Of a DNA stretch of 64,000 bases, positions 29,135-36,878 are shown in pieces. How positions within the stretch are numbered: position 1 is the first letter of the stretch; each line of letters opens with the position of its first letter. Source of the stretch: Sphingobacteriaceae bacterium (GTDB lineage: Bacteria; Bacteroidota; Bacteroidia; Sphingobacteriales; Sphingobacteriaceae); NCBI GenBank assembly GCA_014380615.1, contig JACMJM010000042.1, forward strand, positions 62,001-126,000, read 5' to 3'. The notes beneath the pieces were generated by a model. It was not told where the DNA came from, did no database searches, and saw only the letters and a program-made list of their open reading frames with translations. The position numbers and the translations under genes are program-made.

Positions 29135-30559
29135 ATGAACACGATAAAAATACTTTTGGTTGATGATGATGAAGACGACTTCATCCTCACGAAGGATATA
29201 TTGAAAGAACATATCAACAGCCAAAATTATGAATTAACGTGGTGCAACAACTTTTCGGAAGCGATTAACGCTATGCTGAAAAGCCATTATGATATTTATC
29301 TTGTAGATTACCGTTTGGGGAAAGACTCGGGAATAGATCTCCTTAACGAAGCTATAAAATCTAATTGTACCGAACCGATTATCATACTTACAGGTAAAGG
29401 CGATTATAAAATCGATCAGGAGGCCATGCAGCTTGGAGCGGCCGATTACCTGGTAAAAGATGCGCTCACCGGGCAAACTCTTGAACGTGCGATACGATAT
29501 TCTATCGCCCACAATAAAACCTTACAGAGGTTAAAAACCAGCGAGAGCAAGTTTCGTATCATTTTCGAGCGTTCTAAAGACCCCATGCTCATCACTACCC
29601 CACCAGGACAAATTGTTGATGCCAATCCGGCGGCTTTGAGTTTTTTCGAAACCACTCACTCCGATCTATTGAAACTAAACGCCGCCACTTTATACAAGAA
29701 TAAAGAGGACCGCTTAACCTATATTAAAACTATAAACGCCGAAGGTTCAATTACCGATCTGGAGATAGAAATGTTAGCCTCTTCGGGAAAAGCGAAGTTT
29801 TGTAGTATATCTTCTTTTCTACAGGTTTCTCAGCATGCCAATGAAGAACTTTATTACTCAATCATCCACGACCTTACTTTTAGATTAATTCAGGAAAAAG
29901 AGGCGACACTTACACATAAGCTGGCCGCTACAGAAAGGATTGCTAAAAACCTTTCGAAAGAGATTCAAAACCCATTGTCGAATATTAATTTGGCCATTGA
30001 TGAACTTTCTGACGCACTTAGCAGCGAAGAGAATCTGGCTCTTGCCGATATTATAAAAGGGAACTGCGAGCGAATAAATATTCTTACAACCGAGTTGATT
30101 GAAAGTACTGATGTTTCGTCGTTAAACCTGGTGGAGATTGATCTAAGTGCTTTTCTTGATGATTTGCTGCACGATGCCCGCCAGGAACTTGATTTAGCCA
30201 TTGATGCGCCTGCTATAGAAAATTCGCTGATTATAAGGGCAGAGGCGGAGAACCTTAAAGCTGCCTTAACAGACATTTTAAAAAATGCTTGCGAAGCCAT
30301 TGACAAAGATAGCGGCACCGTTAAATTTTTAATTGACAAACGTGCTACCGGACTACGCATTGATATCACAGACAATGGTGCCGGAATACCTCCCGAAAAT
30401 ATTGATAAAATATTTGAGCCTTTCTTTACTACGAAAGCAAAATGTTCCGGGCTGGGGCTAACACGCGCACAACGGATTATTAAGGGCCACAATGGTACTA
30501 TACGTGCTATAAGTGAACCCGGCAAAGGCACTACAATTAGTGTTTTTTTGCCCGTATAA
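29135..30559 (+). CDS. Receiver-PAS-kinase hybrid with Lys in place of the H-box His
   Basis: A 474-aa protein with an N-terminal receiver (1-125; D10-D12 pocket, phospho-acceptor D58, switch Lys in YLVKDAL), a PAS domain (about 135-250), a DHp-like helix pair and a HATPase domain. The ATPase boxes are intact: N box ILKNACEAID, G1 DNGAGIP, F box FEPFFTT, G2 SGLGLT. In the H-box, LSKEIQNPLSNIN carries Lys275 (codon AAA at 29957) where the phospho-accepting His belongs. It can bind ATP but cannot autophosphorylate in the normal way. It may be a regulatory pseudokinase controlled by receiver phosphorylation. It is the last gene of the signalling operon. Confidence 0.9.
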   Translation: MNTIKILLVDDDEDDFILTKDILKEHINSQNYELTWCNNFSEAINAMLKSHYDIYLVDYRLGKDSGIDLLNEAIKSNCTEPIIILTGKGDYKIDQEAMQLGAADYLVKDALTGQTLERAIRYSIAHNKTLQRLKTSESKFRIIFERSKDPMLITTPPGQIVDANPAALSFFETTHSDLLKLNAATLYKNKEDRLTYIKTINAEGSITDLEIEMLASSGKAKFCSISSFLQVSQHANEELYYSIIHDLTFRLIQEKEATLTHKLAATERIAKNLSKEIQNPLSNINLAIDELSDALSSEENLALADIIKGNCERINILTTELIESTDVSSLNLVEIDLSAFLDDLLHDARQELDLAIDAPAIENSLIIRAEAENLKAALTDILKNACEAIDKDSGTVKFLIDKRATGLRIDITDNGAGIPPENIDKIFEPFFTTKAKCSGLGLTRAQRIIKGHNGTIRAISEPGKGTTISVFLPV

Positions 30560-30674
30560 AAGCTCTGAATTCCTTTCCGCTTTTCGCTTTAACACATTTT
30601 CTCTAAATTAATGTTATGGCATAAGTATTTGATGCCCCGTATTGATGCGTACTTATATCACACGAAAATTTTAA

Positions 30675-31718
30675 ATGGCTTTTTTTAATTACAAGCAACG
30701 AAATAATATCCTTTTAATCATCCTCATTATTCTTGGCGGAGGAATTCTTTATTCTCTAAGATATATAGCCGGTACTCTGTTAAGTACGATAGTGATGTAT
30801 ACCATTTTCAGGCCGGTTTACCTGCATATCATCCAAAAATGGCAATGGAAAAAAGCGGCCGCAAGTATGGCGGTAATTTTTTCGTCTTTTCTGATTATCA
30901 TTCTGCCAATCATCACCCTTTGCCTTATGGTGATGAATAAGGTGACCGAGTTTAGGCAAGACCCCTTACGGATGCAGTACTTGGTAAAACGCCTTGACTC
31001 ATTCTTTTTTAAAACCTTTAACCAACGGAATTTGGTAGAGAATGCGATGGATAAAGCCGGCGGCTACGCAAGCGATCTGTTTCCCTCAATATTGGGCGGT
31101 GCGGGCTCTCTGCTTTTAGGTACTTCTGTTATGTATTTCCTGTTATACTTTATGTTCAGGCACTATCAAAAGTTTGAAGCGGGCTTAATCCAGTTTTCGC
31201 CTTTCAGGGAGCAGAACGCTTTAAAGTTTGCCGACGAACTGAAGAATACTACTTATTCTAACGTATTGGGGCAAGGTTTAATCGCGGTAGTGCAAGGTGC
31301 GCTGGTTTCGTTAGGGTTTTTTATTTTCAACATTCCTGACGCGCTTTTCTGGGGGGTTATCTCAACCTTTTTATCTTTTCTTCCGCTGGTGGGAGCCGCA
31401 TTGGTATTTCTTCCGGCAGGTGTTATCGCACTGGCAAACGGCGATGAAACAGCAGGATGGGGAATCTTAATCTGGGGCTTTGTACTCGTTACTAATATTG
31501 ATAACGTGATTCGTTTTTTGATTGCTAAACGCGTTGGAAATATCCATCCTATTATTACCATAATCGGGGTAGTTGTGGGCATCCCCGCGTTTGGTATTAT
31601 GGGATTGGTTTACGGCCCCTTACTCTTATCCTATTTTATCCTCACGGTACGGATATACGAAACCAGTAAGCTGGCTACCGAGCGCTTAGAACAAATTCGC
31701 TCGGCGGAAGAAGAATAA
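30675..31718 (+). CDS. AI-2E family transporter (PerM/UPF0118)
   Basis: A 347-aa membrane protein with the family layout of two N-terminal helices, a soluble helical loop (about 75-140), and five or six C-terminal helices. The conserved GFVLVTNIDNVIRFLIAKR, NIHPIITIIGVVVGIPAFGIMGLVYGPL core is present. Members export AI-2 (TqsA) or act as Na+/H+ antiporters; this gene gives no clue which. It lies alone between the signalling operon and the YtxH group. Confidence 0.9.
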   Translation: MAFFNYKQRNNILLIILIILGGGILYSLRYIAGTLLSTIVMYTIFRPVYLHIIQKWQWKKAAASMAVIFSSFLIIILPIITLCLMVMNKVTEFRQDPLRMQYLVKRLDSFFFKTFNQRNLVENAMDKAGGYASDLFPSILGGAGSLLLGTSVMYFLLYFMFRHYQKFEAGLIQFSPFREQNALKFADELKNTTYSNVLGQGLIAVVQGALVSLGFFIFNIPDALFWGVISTFLSFLPLVGAALVFLPAGVIALANGDETAGWGILIWGFVLVTNIDNVIRFLIAKRVGNIHPIITIIGVVVGIPAFGIMGLVYGPLLLSYFILTVRIYETSKLATERLEQIRSAEEE

Positions 31719-31744
31719 ATTTATTGAAACAGTTTCAACTAGTG

Positions 31745-31763
31745 CTTTGTATTAATTACAAAG
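31745..31763. promoter_or_regulatory. Inverted repeat upstream of ytxH-like gene
   Basis: CTTTGTA-TTAAT-TACAAAG, a perfect 7-5-7 palindrome 42 nt upstream of the next ATG and 27 nt after the AI-2E stop. It contains a TTTG that could be a -33 element. It may be an operator or the stem of a weak terminator. Confidence 0.35.
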
Positions 31764-31804
31764 TATTAGATTTACTATATACTTAAACAAAAATCTTTTA
31801 AGCC

Positions 31805-32089
31805 ATGAATGACAGTACAAAAGTTGTAGCAGCATTATTAGCCGGTTTAGCAGCCGGAGCAGCATTAGGAATCCTGTTTGCGCCCGAGAAAGGTTCTGAA
31901 ACTAGGGATAAACTTAACGATGCACTTAAAAACCTTGGCGATGCGATTAAAGATCGTGCGGCAGAAGAAATTGACAATCTATCTAACTTCAAAGAAAACG
32001 TGGTAGATAAGATCAAAACCAAATTGAATAAAGAAGAGGGTTTTGATTCATCGGTAAATCAACAGGCTCCGGTAACAGAGCAACTATAA
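31805..32089 (+). CDS. YtxH domain-containing protein
   Basis: A 94-aa protein with one N-terminal glycine/alanine-rich membrane helix (about 7-27, ALLAGLAAGAALGILFAPEKG, the YtxH signature) and a charged amphipathic helical tail. YtxH proteins are general stress proteins of unknown mechanism. It leads a group with the holin-like and unknown genes that follow, 158 nt downstream. Confidence 0.85.
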   Translation: MNDSTKVVAALLAGLAAGAALGILFAPEKGSETRDKLNDALKNLGDAIKDRAAEEIDNLSNFKENVVDKIKTKLNKEEGFDSSVNQQAPVTEQL

Positions 32090-32247
32090 ATCCCGAGGGT
32101 GTCCAAAAAAAGGCATTTTGTTATCTAAACGACAGTGAGATCATAAAAACATGAATTCATAATCTGTGTTTTATGATTCCCCACTCCGTTCGAAACGGCA
32201 AGATTCCCGGATAATCACCTCTTGAATACCTCCTATTTAACTACGTT

Positions 32248-32622
32248 ATGCCAGAAACTCAAACACATACCCAGCAGGAAGAAAAAAAAGCTTCGCCCGA
32301 TTTGGTTGCATTATTAAAAGAATATATAGCAACAAAGGTTGAGCTTACCCGATTAACTGTAATAGAGCGGCTTACTGTGGTAACCGCTAATCTAATCACA
32401 GATTCGTTTGTGCTTATTATGGGTATTTTAACATTCCTGTTCGCATCATTTACCCTTGCGCTTTATTTAGGCGAAGAGTTTGGTTCGTATGCACTGGGAT
32501 TCGGCATTGTTGCGCTGCTTTATCTAACCCTTGCTCTGGTAATGTATTTCATAAAAGATAAGCTGGTTGAAAAGTACCTGCACAATTTTATGGTGAAGCG
32601 GATATTTAATAAGAAGAAATAA
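32248..32622 (+). CDS. Holin-X/DUF1469-like membrane protein (not phage)
   Basis: A 124-aa protein with an N-terminal amphipathic helix (KEYIATKVELTRLTVIERL) and two central membrane helices (about 47-68 and 75-100) ending in a basic tail. Annotators often call the family phage holin, but here it lies in a stress-type YtxH cluster with no phage genes. It overlaps the next start by one base (TAATG). It probably helps membrane or envelope stress tolerance; function unproven. Confidence 0.8.
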   Translation: MPETQTHTQQEEKKASPDLVALLKEYIATKVELTRLTVIERLTVVTANLITDSFVLIMGILTFLFASFTLALYLGEEFGSYALGFGIVALLYLTLALVMYFIKDKLVEKYLHNFMVKRIFNKKK

Positions 32623-33047
32623 TGGAAAAGTCGTTTAGCAGTTTAGCAGAATTACGTGCTGAGATTGACTTTCTGAAAGTCAAAGCTTTTAAAGATGAAG
32701 AGGCGGTAAAAGCAGGATTTAAAAGTCCCTCTGCTATATTTGGCATCTTCAAAACCGATAGCGGTAAAAAATCTTTTACCCAGGATTTAATGCAGCAGGA
32801 TCTTATCACCAATATATCGAGGGTTTTGATCCCTCTTTTATTGAATGGTGTGTTCTTTAAAAAATCAGGATTTATTACTAAAACACTCATCACTTTCTTA
32901 TCTCAGAAAGCCGCTAAGCAGGTAAACTCTGATAAAGTTTCGGGCTTGCTTGATAAATTTACCAGCATGTTTAAAGGAAACGGACGGCCACAACGAACAG
33001 CTACAATTCGGGATTATGGGATACCGCCCGATAGTGAGACGTATTAA
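32622..33047 (+). CDS. Unknown protein of the YtxH/holin-like cluster
   Basis: A 141-aa protein I cannot assign. It begins with a coiled-coil-like SLAELRAEIDFLKVKAFKDEE, has a weakly hydrophobic stretch (about 65-90, NISRVLIPLLLNGVFFKKSG) and a basic C-terminus with FKGNGRPQRT. It is translationally coupled to the holin-like gene. The constant partnership suggests a joint envelope role. Confidence 0.75.
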   Translation: MEKSFSSLAELRAEIDFLKVKAFKDEEAVKAGFKSPSAIFGIFKTDSGKKSFTQDLMQQDLITNISRVLIPLLLNGVFFKKSGFITKTLITFLSQKAAKQVNSDKVSGLLDKFTSMFKGNGRPQRTATIRDYGIPPDSETY

Positions 33048-33063
33048 ATTATAAGGCATATAA

Positions 33064-33100
33064 AAAAGCAGCTGTTCAAATTGGGCAGCTGTTTTTGTTT
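33064..33100 (+). terminator. Rho-independent terminator of the YtxH/holin cluster
   Basis: Stem 33064-33074 with 33086-33096 (AAAAGCAGCTG against CAGCTGTTTTT, one G-U pair), 11-nt loop, T run, 17 nt after the stop codon. Confidence 0.8.
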
Positions 33101-33126
33101 AATGATTTTTCCAGATGCCTCGTTCT

Positions 33127-33159
33127 AGCTTTGACAACTTTTAGAAAGTTGTCAAAGCT
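33127..33159. repeat. Perfect palindromic extragenic hairpin
   Basis: A 15-bp perfect inverted repeat (AGCTTTGACAACTTT, 33127-33141, with 33145-33159) around a 3-nt TAG loop. The core GTTGTCAAAG also forms an inverted pair at 61028-61092. It looks like a dispersed extragenic palindrome of this genome. Confidence 0.75.
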
Positions 33160-33343
33160 GGAAAAGTTGTTTTTGAAAATTCGGATAAGGGATTTCCCAG
33201 TAGTTGTGGGGATATATTTAAGTAGCAAGCAAGGGTTGTTGGAGTTAGCAGTTTAGATAATTACAAATCCTCCTTTATCTATTCTCCCGCATGCCTTGAA
33301 GAATATGTTTAATGCCAGGGAAAAATGGTATGCGTAGACCCAA

Positions 33344-33371
33344 CAAAAAAGCCCCTTTCACAAGAGGCTTT
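33344..33371 (-). terminator. Terminator of the DUF3127 gene
   Basis: Minus-strand hairpin: stem 33348-33357 with 33362-33371 containing one mismatch (AAAGCC/GGCTTT outer arms), followed by a T run (33350-33344). It is 27 nt after the DUF3127 stop. Confidence 0.65.
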
Positions 33372-33397
33372 CCATAACAGCAATGCTTTAATTTATT

Positions 33398-33763
33398 TTA
33401 AAAAGGCAAATCGTCGTCTTCCGGGGCTGAGCTGATATCAACCGGAGCCGCATATTCAGGTGCGGCAGTTTCGGCAGCGGTTCCGCTTAATATGTTAACT
33501 CTCCACACTACAAGCGTATTGAAATAGGCTGTTTTACCATTTTTATCAGTCCATGGCCTGCCACGAAGATTAAAGAAAACCTCAACCTGATCGCCGGTCT
33601 TAATGGAATCGAAAAGGTTCACTTTATCTTGCAGTGCCTCAAATTTTATATATTCCGGGTACTGAGGGTTCTCAGCATATTCTATAATTAATTCCCGTTT
33701 TTTAAAGGTGTCGGTTACATTGGTAACCGGTAAAACCTCATGTACTTTTCCCTTAATATCCAT
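33398..33763 (-). CDS. DUF3127 OB-fold protein with SSB-like C-terminal tail
   Basis: A 121-aa protein with a DUF3127 domain (about 1-90, five or six predicted beta strands with GDQVEVFFNLRGRPWTDKNGK) and a short flexible tail that ends in EDDDLPF. This acidic tip is nearly the same as the SSB tail (DDDIPF) that recruits DNA-repair and replication proteins. DUF3127 is a Bacteroidota family of unknown function; the OB-like fold and tail suggest binding of single-stranded nucleic acid. It is solitary and divergent from the methyltransferase gene. Confidence 0.85.
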   Translation of the reverse strand: MDIKGKVHEVLPVTNVTDTFKKRELIIEYAENPQYPEYIKFEALQDKVNLFDSIKTGDQVEVFFNLRGRPWTDKNGKTAYFNTLVVWRVNILSGTAAETAAPEYAAPVDISSAPEDDDLPF

Positions 33764-33882
33764 TTTTCTTACTGTATTTTATATTTTTTTTGTTTGATGG
33801 TTTACTGAAAATCAGTTTTATAGGTGTCAATTTTATCTGATTCAAATCTGCCAAATTTTATTGATTAACTTCGCAAAATATT

Positions 33883-35067
33883 ATGCAAGTTTTCAACACT
33901 AACAGCCGGATTATAGTAACGTGTAATAAGCGCTTATCGCCTTACCTGGTAACCGAAATTGAGCAATTAGGATTTACTATAAAACGCAGTTTTAGTACGG
34001 GGGTAGAATTAGAAGGAACAGTAAACGACTGTATCGCTCTAAACTTAAATCTACGCTGCGCAAGTCAGGTTTTATACTCGCTGGCCACTTTTGTGGCTCC
34101 CACACCCACACATCTTTACAACGAACTGGTGCAAATTGCCTGGGAAGAGTTTATTGATGTAACGGGATATTTCTCGGTAACTTCAGTAGTTAATAACGAG
34201 CATATTACCACTCCGCTTTTTGCGAACGTTAAGGTAAAAGACGCGATTGTTGACCGGATAAAAGACAAAAAAGGTGTTCGACCAAATTCCGGGCCCGAGT
34301 ATAATAAAACGGTTATTAATTTATACTGGCAGGATGAAAAGGCCGAGATCTTTTTAGATACATCGGGCGAAACCCTCTCAAAACATGGCTACCGCAAAAT
34401 TCCGGGTAAAGCACCCATGCTTGAAGCCCTTGCGGCATCCGCTATAATGGCTACCAACTGGGATAGGAAAAGCCCGTTCATTAACCCAATGTGCGGTTCG
34501 GGTACGCTGGCTATTGAAGCGGCTTTACTGGCTACAGACAAACATCCCGGACTTTTCAGAATGAATTATGGCTTTATGCACATTATCGGATATGACGAAC
34601 AGGTGTTTTTTGTTGAACGCCGGAAGTTGAAAGATAAAGCTAAAAAAGAGCTTAATTTTAAGATAATAGCGTCAGATATTTCGGAAGACGCTATTGATGT
34701 TTCGCAACGTAACGCAAAAACAGCGGGCGTTGATCATTTGATCGATTTTCATGTTGGCGATTTTGCCGAAACTCCGGTACCCGAAGGAGAAGCGGGTGTA
34801 GTGTTTTTTAATCCCGAATACGGCGAAAGGCTGGGAGTTCATACCAAACTAGAAGCTACCTATAAGCGCATGGGCGATTTTATGAAACAGCACTGCAAGG
34901 GTTACGCAGGGTATATTTTTACCGGAAACCCCGACCTTGCTAAGCGAATCGGCCTTAAAGCTTCACGTAGAATGGAGTTTTATAATGGTAAACTGGATTG
35001 CAGACTGTTAGAATATGAGCTTTATGATGGTAGTAAGCGCGAAGACCTGCGAGAAACAACCTCTTAA
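33883..35067 (+). CDS. THUMP-domain class I rRNA methyltransferase (RlmL/Trm14-like)
   Basis: A 394-aa protein with an N-terminal ferredoxin-like and THUMP RNA-binding region (about 1-165) and a Rossmann SAM-methyltransferase domain (NPMCGSGTLAIEA near 205-217). The catalytic loop is NPEYGERLG where family members usually have NPPYG. It lacks the second methyltransferase half of E. coli RlmL (RlmK), as is usual outside the gamma-proteobacteria. It probably makes m2G in 23S rRNA. Assignment to the family is firm; exact target is inferred. Confidence 0.85.
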   Translation: MQVFNTNSRIIVTCNKRLSPYLVTEIEQLGFTIKRSFSTGVELEGTVNDCIALNLNLRCASQVLYSLATFVAPTPTHLYNELVQIAWEEFIDVTGYFSVTSVVNNEHITTPLFANVKVKDAIVDRIKDKKGVRPNSGPEYNKTVINLYWQDEKAEIFLDTSGETLSKHGYRKIPGKAPMLEALAASAIMATNWDRKSPFINPMCGSGTLAIEAALLATDKHPGLFRMNYGFMHIIGYDEQVFFVERRKLKDKAKKELNFKIIASDISEDAIDVSQRNAKTAGVDHLIDFHVGDFAETPVPEGEAGVVFFNPEYGERLGVHTKLEATYKRMGDFMKQHCKGYAGYIFTGNPDLAKRIGLKASRRMEFYNGKLDCRLLEYELYDGSKREDLRETTS

Positions 35068-35090
35068 GTTGAAATAATAATTGAGACGGA

Positions 35091-36164
35091 TTATTTCTCG
35101 AATGGAATACTGAGCACCACAATGCTGTCGTCTCCTCGCTTCCATAGTGGCCCCTCCTTAATCAGCCGTAATGCTTCAAAATTATTTGCTTCGGATAGTC
35201 CGGAAACTACTTTTACGTTTTGAGGTGCGCCAAAACTGCTAACAGAGAAAGTAACTATTACAAATCCATTTCTTATTTCCTCGCCAGCCTTGCGGATATT
35301 ATTTTTAAGATAAAGGTTATACGCTTCCCAGCCGTTTAATGGAGTACTTGCCTGGGCAGCCTCTTTTCTGGAAAAGGCTGTGGCTGTAGCTGATCTTTGC
35401 GCACCTCTTAGGCTCACCTCCGCCAGATTTTTAAAAGGCGCAACGTTACTGGCCAATTTCTCGGAATCTATTACAGCAACAGAGGTTTTATTCTTAAGTG
35501 CCTGATCGATACTTACAGCACTCATTTCTTCCAGGTCTTTGGCATTAACGGAAAAACTGGAAAGGGTTCGTGTTTCCTGATTTGTAGGCAAAGTGCCATC
35601 GGAAGTGCCTTTAGCCGACATCTCAAGGCGGGCATTTGCTTGCTTAGCAGGGAGTGCGGCAATCAGTCCCTTACGATCAGTTTTATTTTTTTTGCTGCTT
35701 GCTGTATTTGCGGGAGAGATTTCTTTACCTGGTTTTACTAGGGTAGCCGACAATTTCCTTTCCGAAGATTGTTTTTGAGGGATGCTATCCACTGGTGTTA
35801 AAATCACATCCACTTGTTTAGGCCGGGCGGCTAGTTGTTGCTCGGCATTATTTTCCCGAATCCAAAACAAAACTGTTGCGGTAACGAATAATAAACAGGC
35901 GGCAGCGGCCACACTCAACCTTTGCCAGGTAAAATTAAATACATTTTTATTTTCCTGATGTTGCGCTATCCGTTCTTCAAGCTGTGTTTGCAACAGGCTT
36001 AATTGTCGGCTGGCCGGAACTTTGGAATGGCTGTAGCCTTCCAGGGCATCGGCTAAAAAAGGATCTTCCAATGCCTGCTTTTCGAGCTCGTGCATTGTTT
36101 TTTCATCCAGCTTGCCTTCCAGGTATTGCTGTATCGTTATGTAGTTAAATTTATTCGTTTCCAC
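35091..36164 (-). CDS. Anti-sigma-like membrane protein with plug-like and TonB-C-like segments
   Basis: A 357-aa protein with a cytoplasmic N-terminus (1-80, helical, YLEGKLDEKTMHELEKQALED), one membrane helix (about 83-101), and a periplasmic part. That part has a long Ser/Lys-rich linker, a motif AKDLEEMSxxxxxQALKNK (208-226), a VSLRGAQRS turn, and a C-terminal TonB-C-like domain (about 270-357). The motif is close to one in the divergent VWA protein (36879). It overlaps the sigma gene by 14 nt, so it is most likely the anti-sigma factor. Confidence 0.75.
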   Translation of the reverse strand: METNKFNYITIQQYLEGKLDEKTMHELEKQALEDPFLADALEGYSHSKVPASRQLSLLQTQLEERIAQHQENKNVFNFTWQRLSVAAAACLLFVTATVLFWIRENNAEQQLAARPKQVDVILTPVDSIPQKQSSERKLSATLVKPGKEISPANTASSKKNKTDRKGLIAALPAKQANARLEMSAKGTSDGTLPTNQETRTLSSFSVNAKDLEEMSAVSIDQALKNKTSVAVIDSEKLASNVAPFKNLAEVSLRGAQRSATATAFSRKEAAQASTPLNGWEAYNLYLKNNIRKAGEEIRNGFVIVTFSVSSFGAPQNVKVVSGLSEANNFEALRLIKEGPLWKRGDDSIVVLSIPFEK

Positions 36165-36735
36165 TTTTCTGCCTCTCTATACAAATTTTTAAATTACGTT
36201 TCCCGTTCTGAATATAACTTTTTACCTTATTAACTTCATATCCGGTAATATCAGCCACTTCTTTATAACACTTTTGCTGTAAATAGAACAGGTCAACACT
36301 AATTCTTTGCTCTTCTGGCAGAGTAGTCATACACTTACTCATGCTATTAAGCTGATTCTCATTAGATTCATCATTATCATGATGTAAAAACACGGGAGTT
36401 TCCACACCATAATCTTCAATATTAACGAACTCGTGTTTGCTTCCGGTTCGTAGTTCCATTAAACAATAATTTCTGGAAAGTGTGTAAAGCCAGCTTTTAA
36501 AATTTGTTACTTCATGAATTCTCAATTTAGTGATAAGCTGTTCAAAGATTTGCATCACAGCGTCTTTACTTTCCTCCTCATTCTTCAGGTATTTTAAACA
36601 AAGACCGAAAATTAAAGGCATATACCGCTCATAGAGCTTGCCTAATAGTTGAAGGTCGCCGGTTTTGCGATATTCAGAAAGCATTTCAGCTTCGCTGAGG
36701 CCTATATAACCGGATGTATGTTTAATAAATTTCAA
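36151..36735 (-). CDS. ECF sigma-70 factor
   Basis: A 194-aa sigma factor with region 2 (about 20-90, LYERYMPLIFGLCLKYLKNEEESKDAVMQ and NFKSWLYTLSRNYC) and region 4 (about 135-185, ending in VKSYIQNGKRNLK). Region 3 is missing, as in ECF factors. Its stop overlaps the anti-sigma start by 14 nt. A 7-bp hairpin (36751-36767) lies in its leader, just before the start. The divergent VWA gene is a likely regulon member. Confidence 0.9.
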   Translation of the reverse strand: MKFIKHTSGYIGLSEAEMLSEYRKTGDLQLLGKLYERYMPLIFGLCLKYLKNEEESKDAVMQIFEQLITKLRIHEVTNFKSWLYTLSRNYCLMELRTGSKHEFVNIEDYGVETPVFLHHDNDESNENQLNSMSKCMTTLPEEQRISVDLFYLQQKCYKEVADITGYEVNKVKSYIQNGKRNLKICIERQKSGNE

Positions 36736-36750
36736 GGGCCAAAATTCAGT

Positions 36751-36767
36751 CTAAACCTTCGGTTTAG
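36751..36767 (-). promoter_or_regulatory. Hairpin in the sigma-factor leader
   Basis: CTAAACC-TTC-GGTTTAG, a perfect 7-bp inverted repeat with a 3-nt loop, 15 nt before the sigma start codon. It could be an operator or affect ribosome access. No T run follows, so it is not a normal terminator. Confidence 0.45.
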
Positions 36768-36878
36768 GATATATTATAATGATGCGGTTTTTTATGAAAT
36801 AGCACAAAGAAATTTGAAAAAAAATTTCGCCTTTATGGAAAAGCTCTCCATGCGACATCCAAACTAAAAACCCGTATC

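Larger units (their letters stand above)
33048..33397. other. Intergenic stretch with terminators and a palindromic repeat
   Basis: About 350 nt without a gene. It holds the terminator of the YtxH group (33064-33096), a perfect 15-bp palindromic hairpin (33127-33159) also found in related form near 61.0 kb, and the terminator of the DUF3127 gene (33344-33371). I see no coding signal in the rest. Confidence 0.7.

Noticed and set aside
29965..30531. 188-codon minus-strand frame
   Set aside because: Antisense shadow of the ATPase domain of the receiver-kinase hybrid; composition follows the sense codons and there is no domain.
32248..32622. Prophage, suggested by a holin-like gene
   Set aside because: No other phage genes are near. 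The protein belongs with YtxH-type stress genes.
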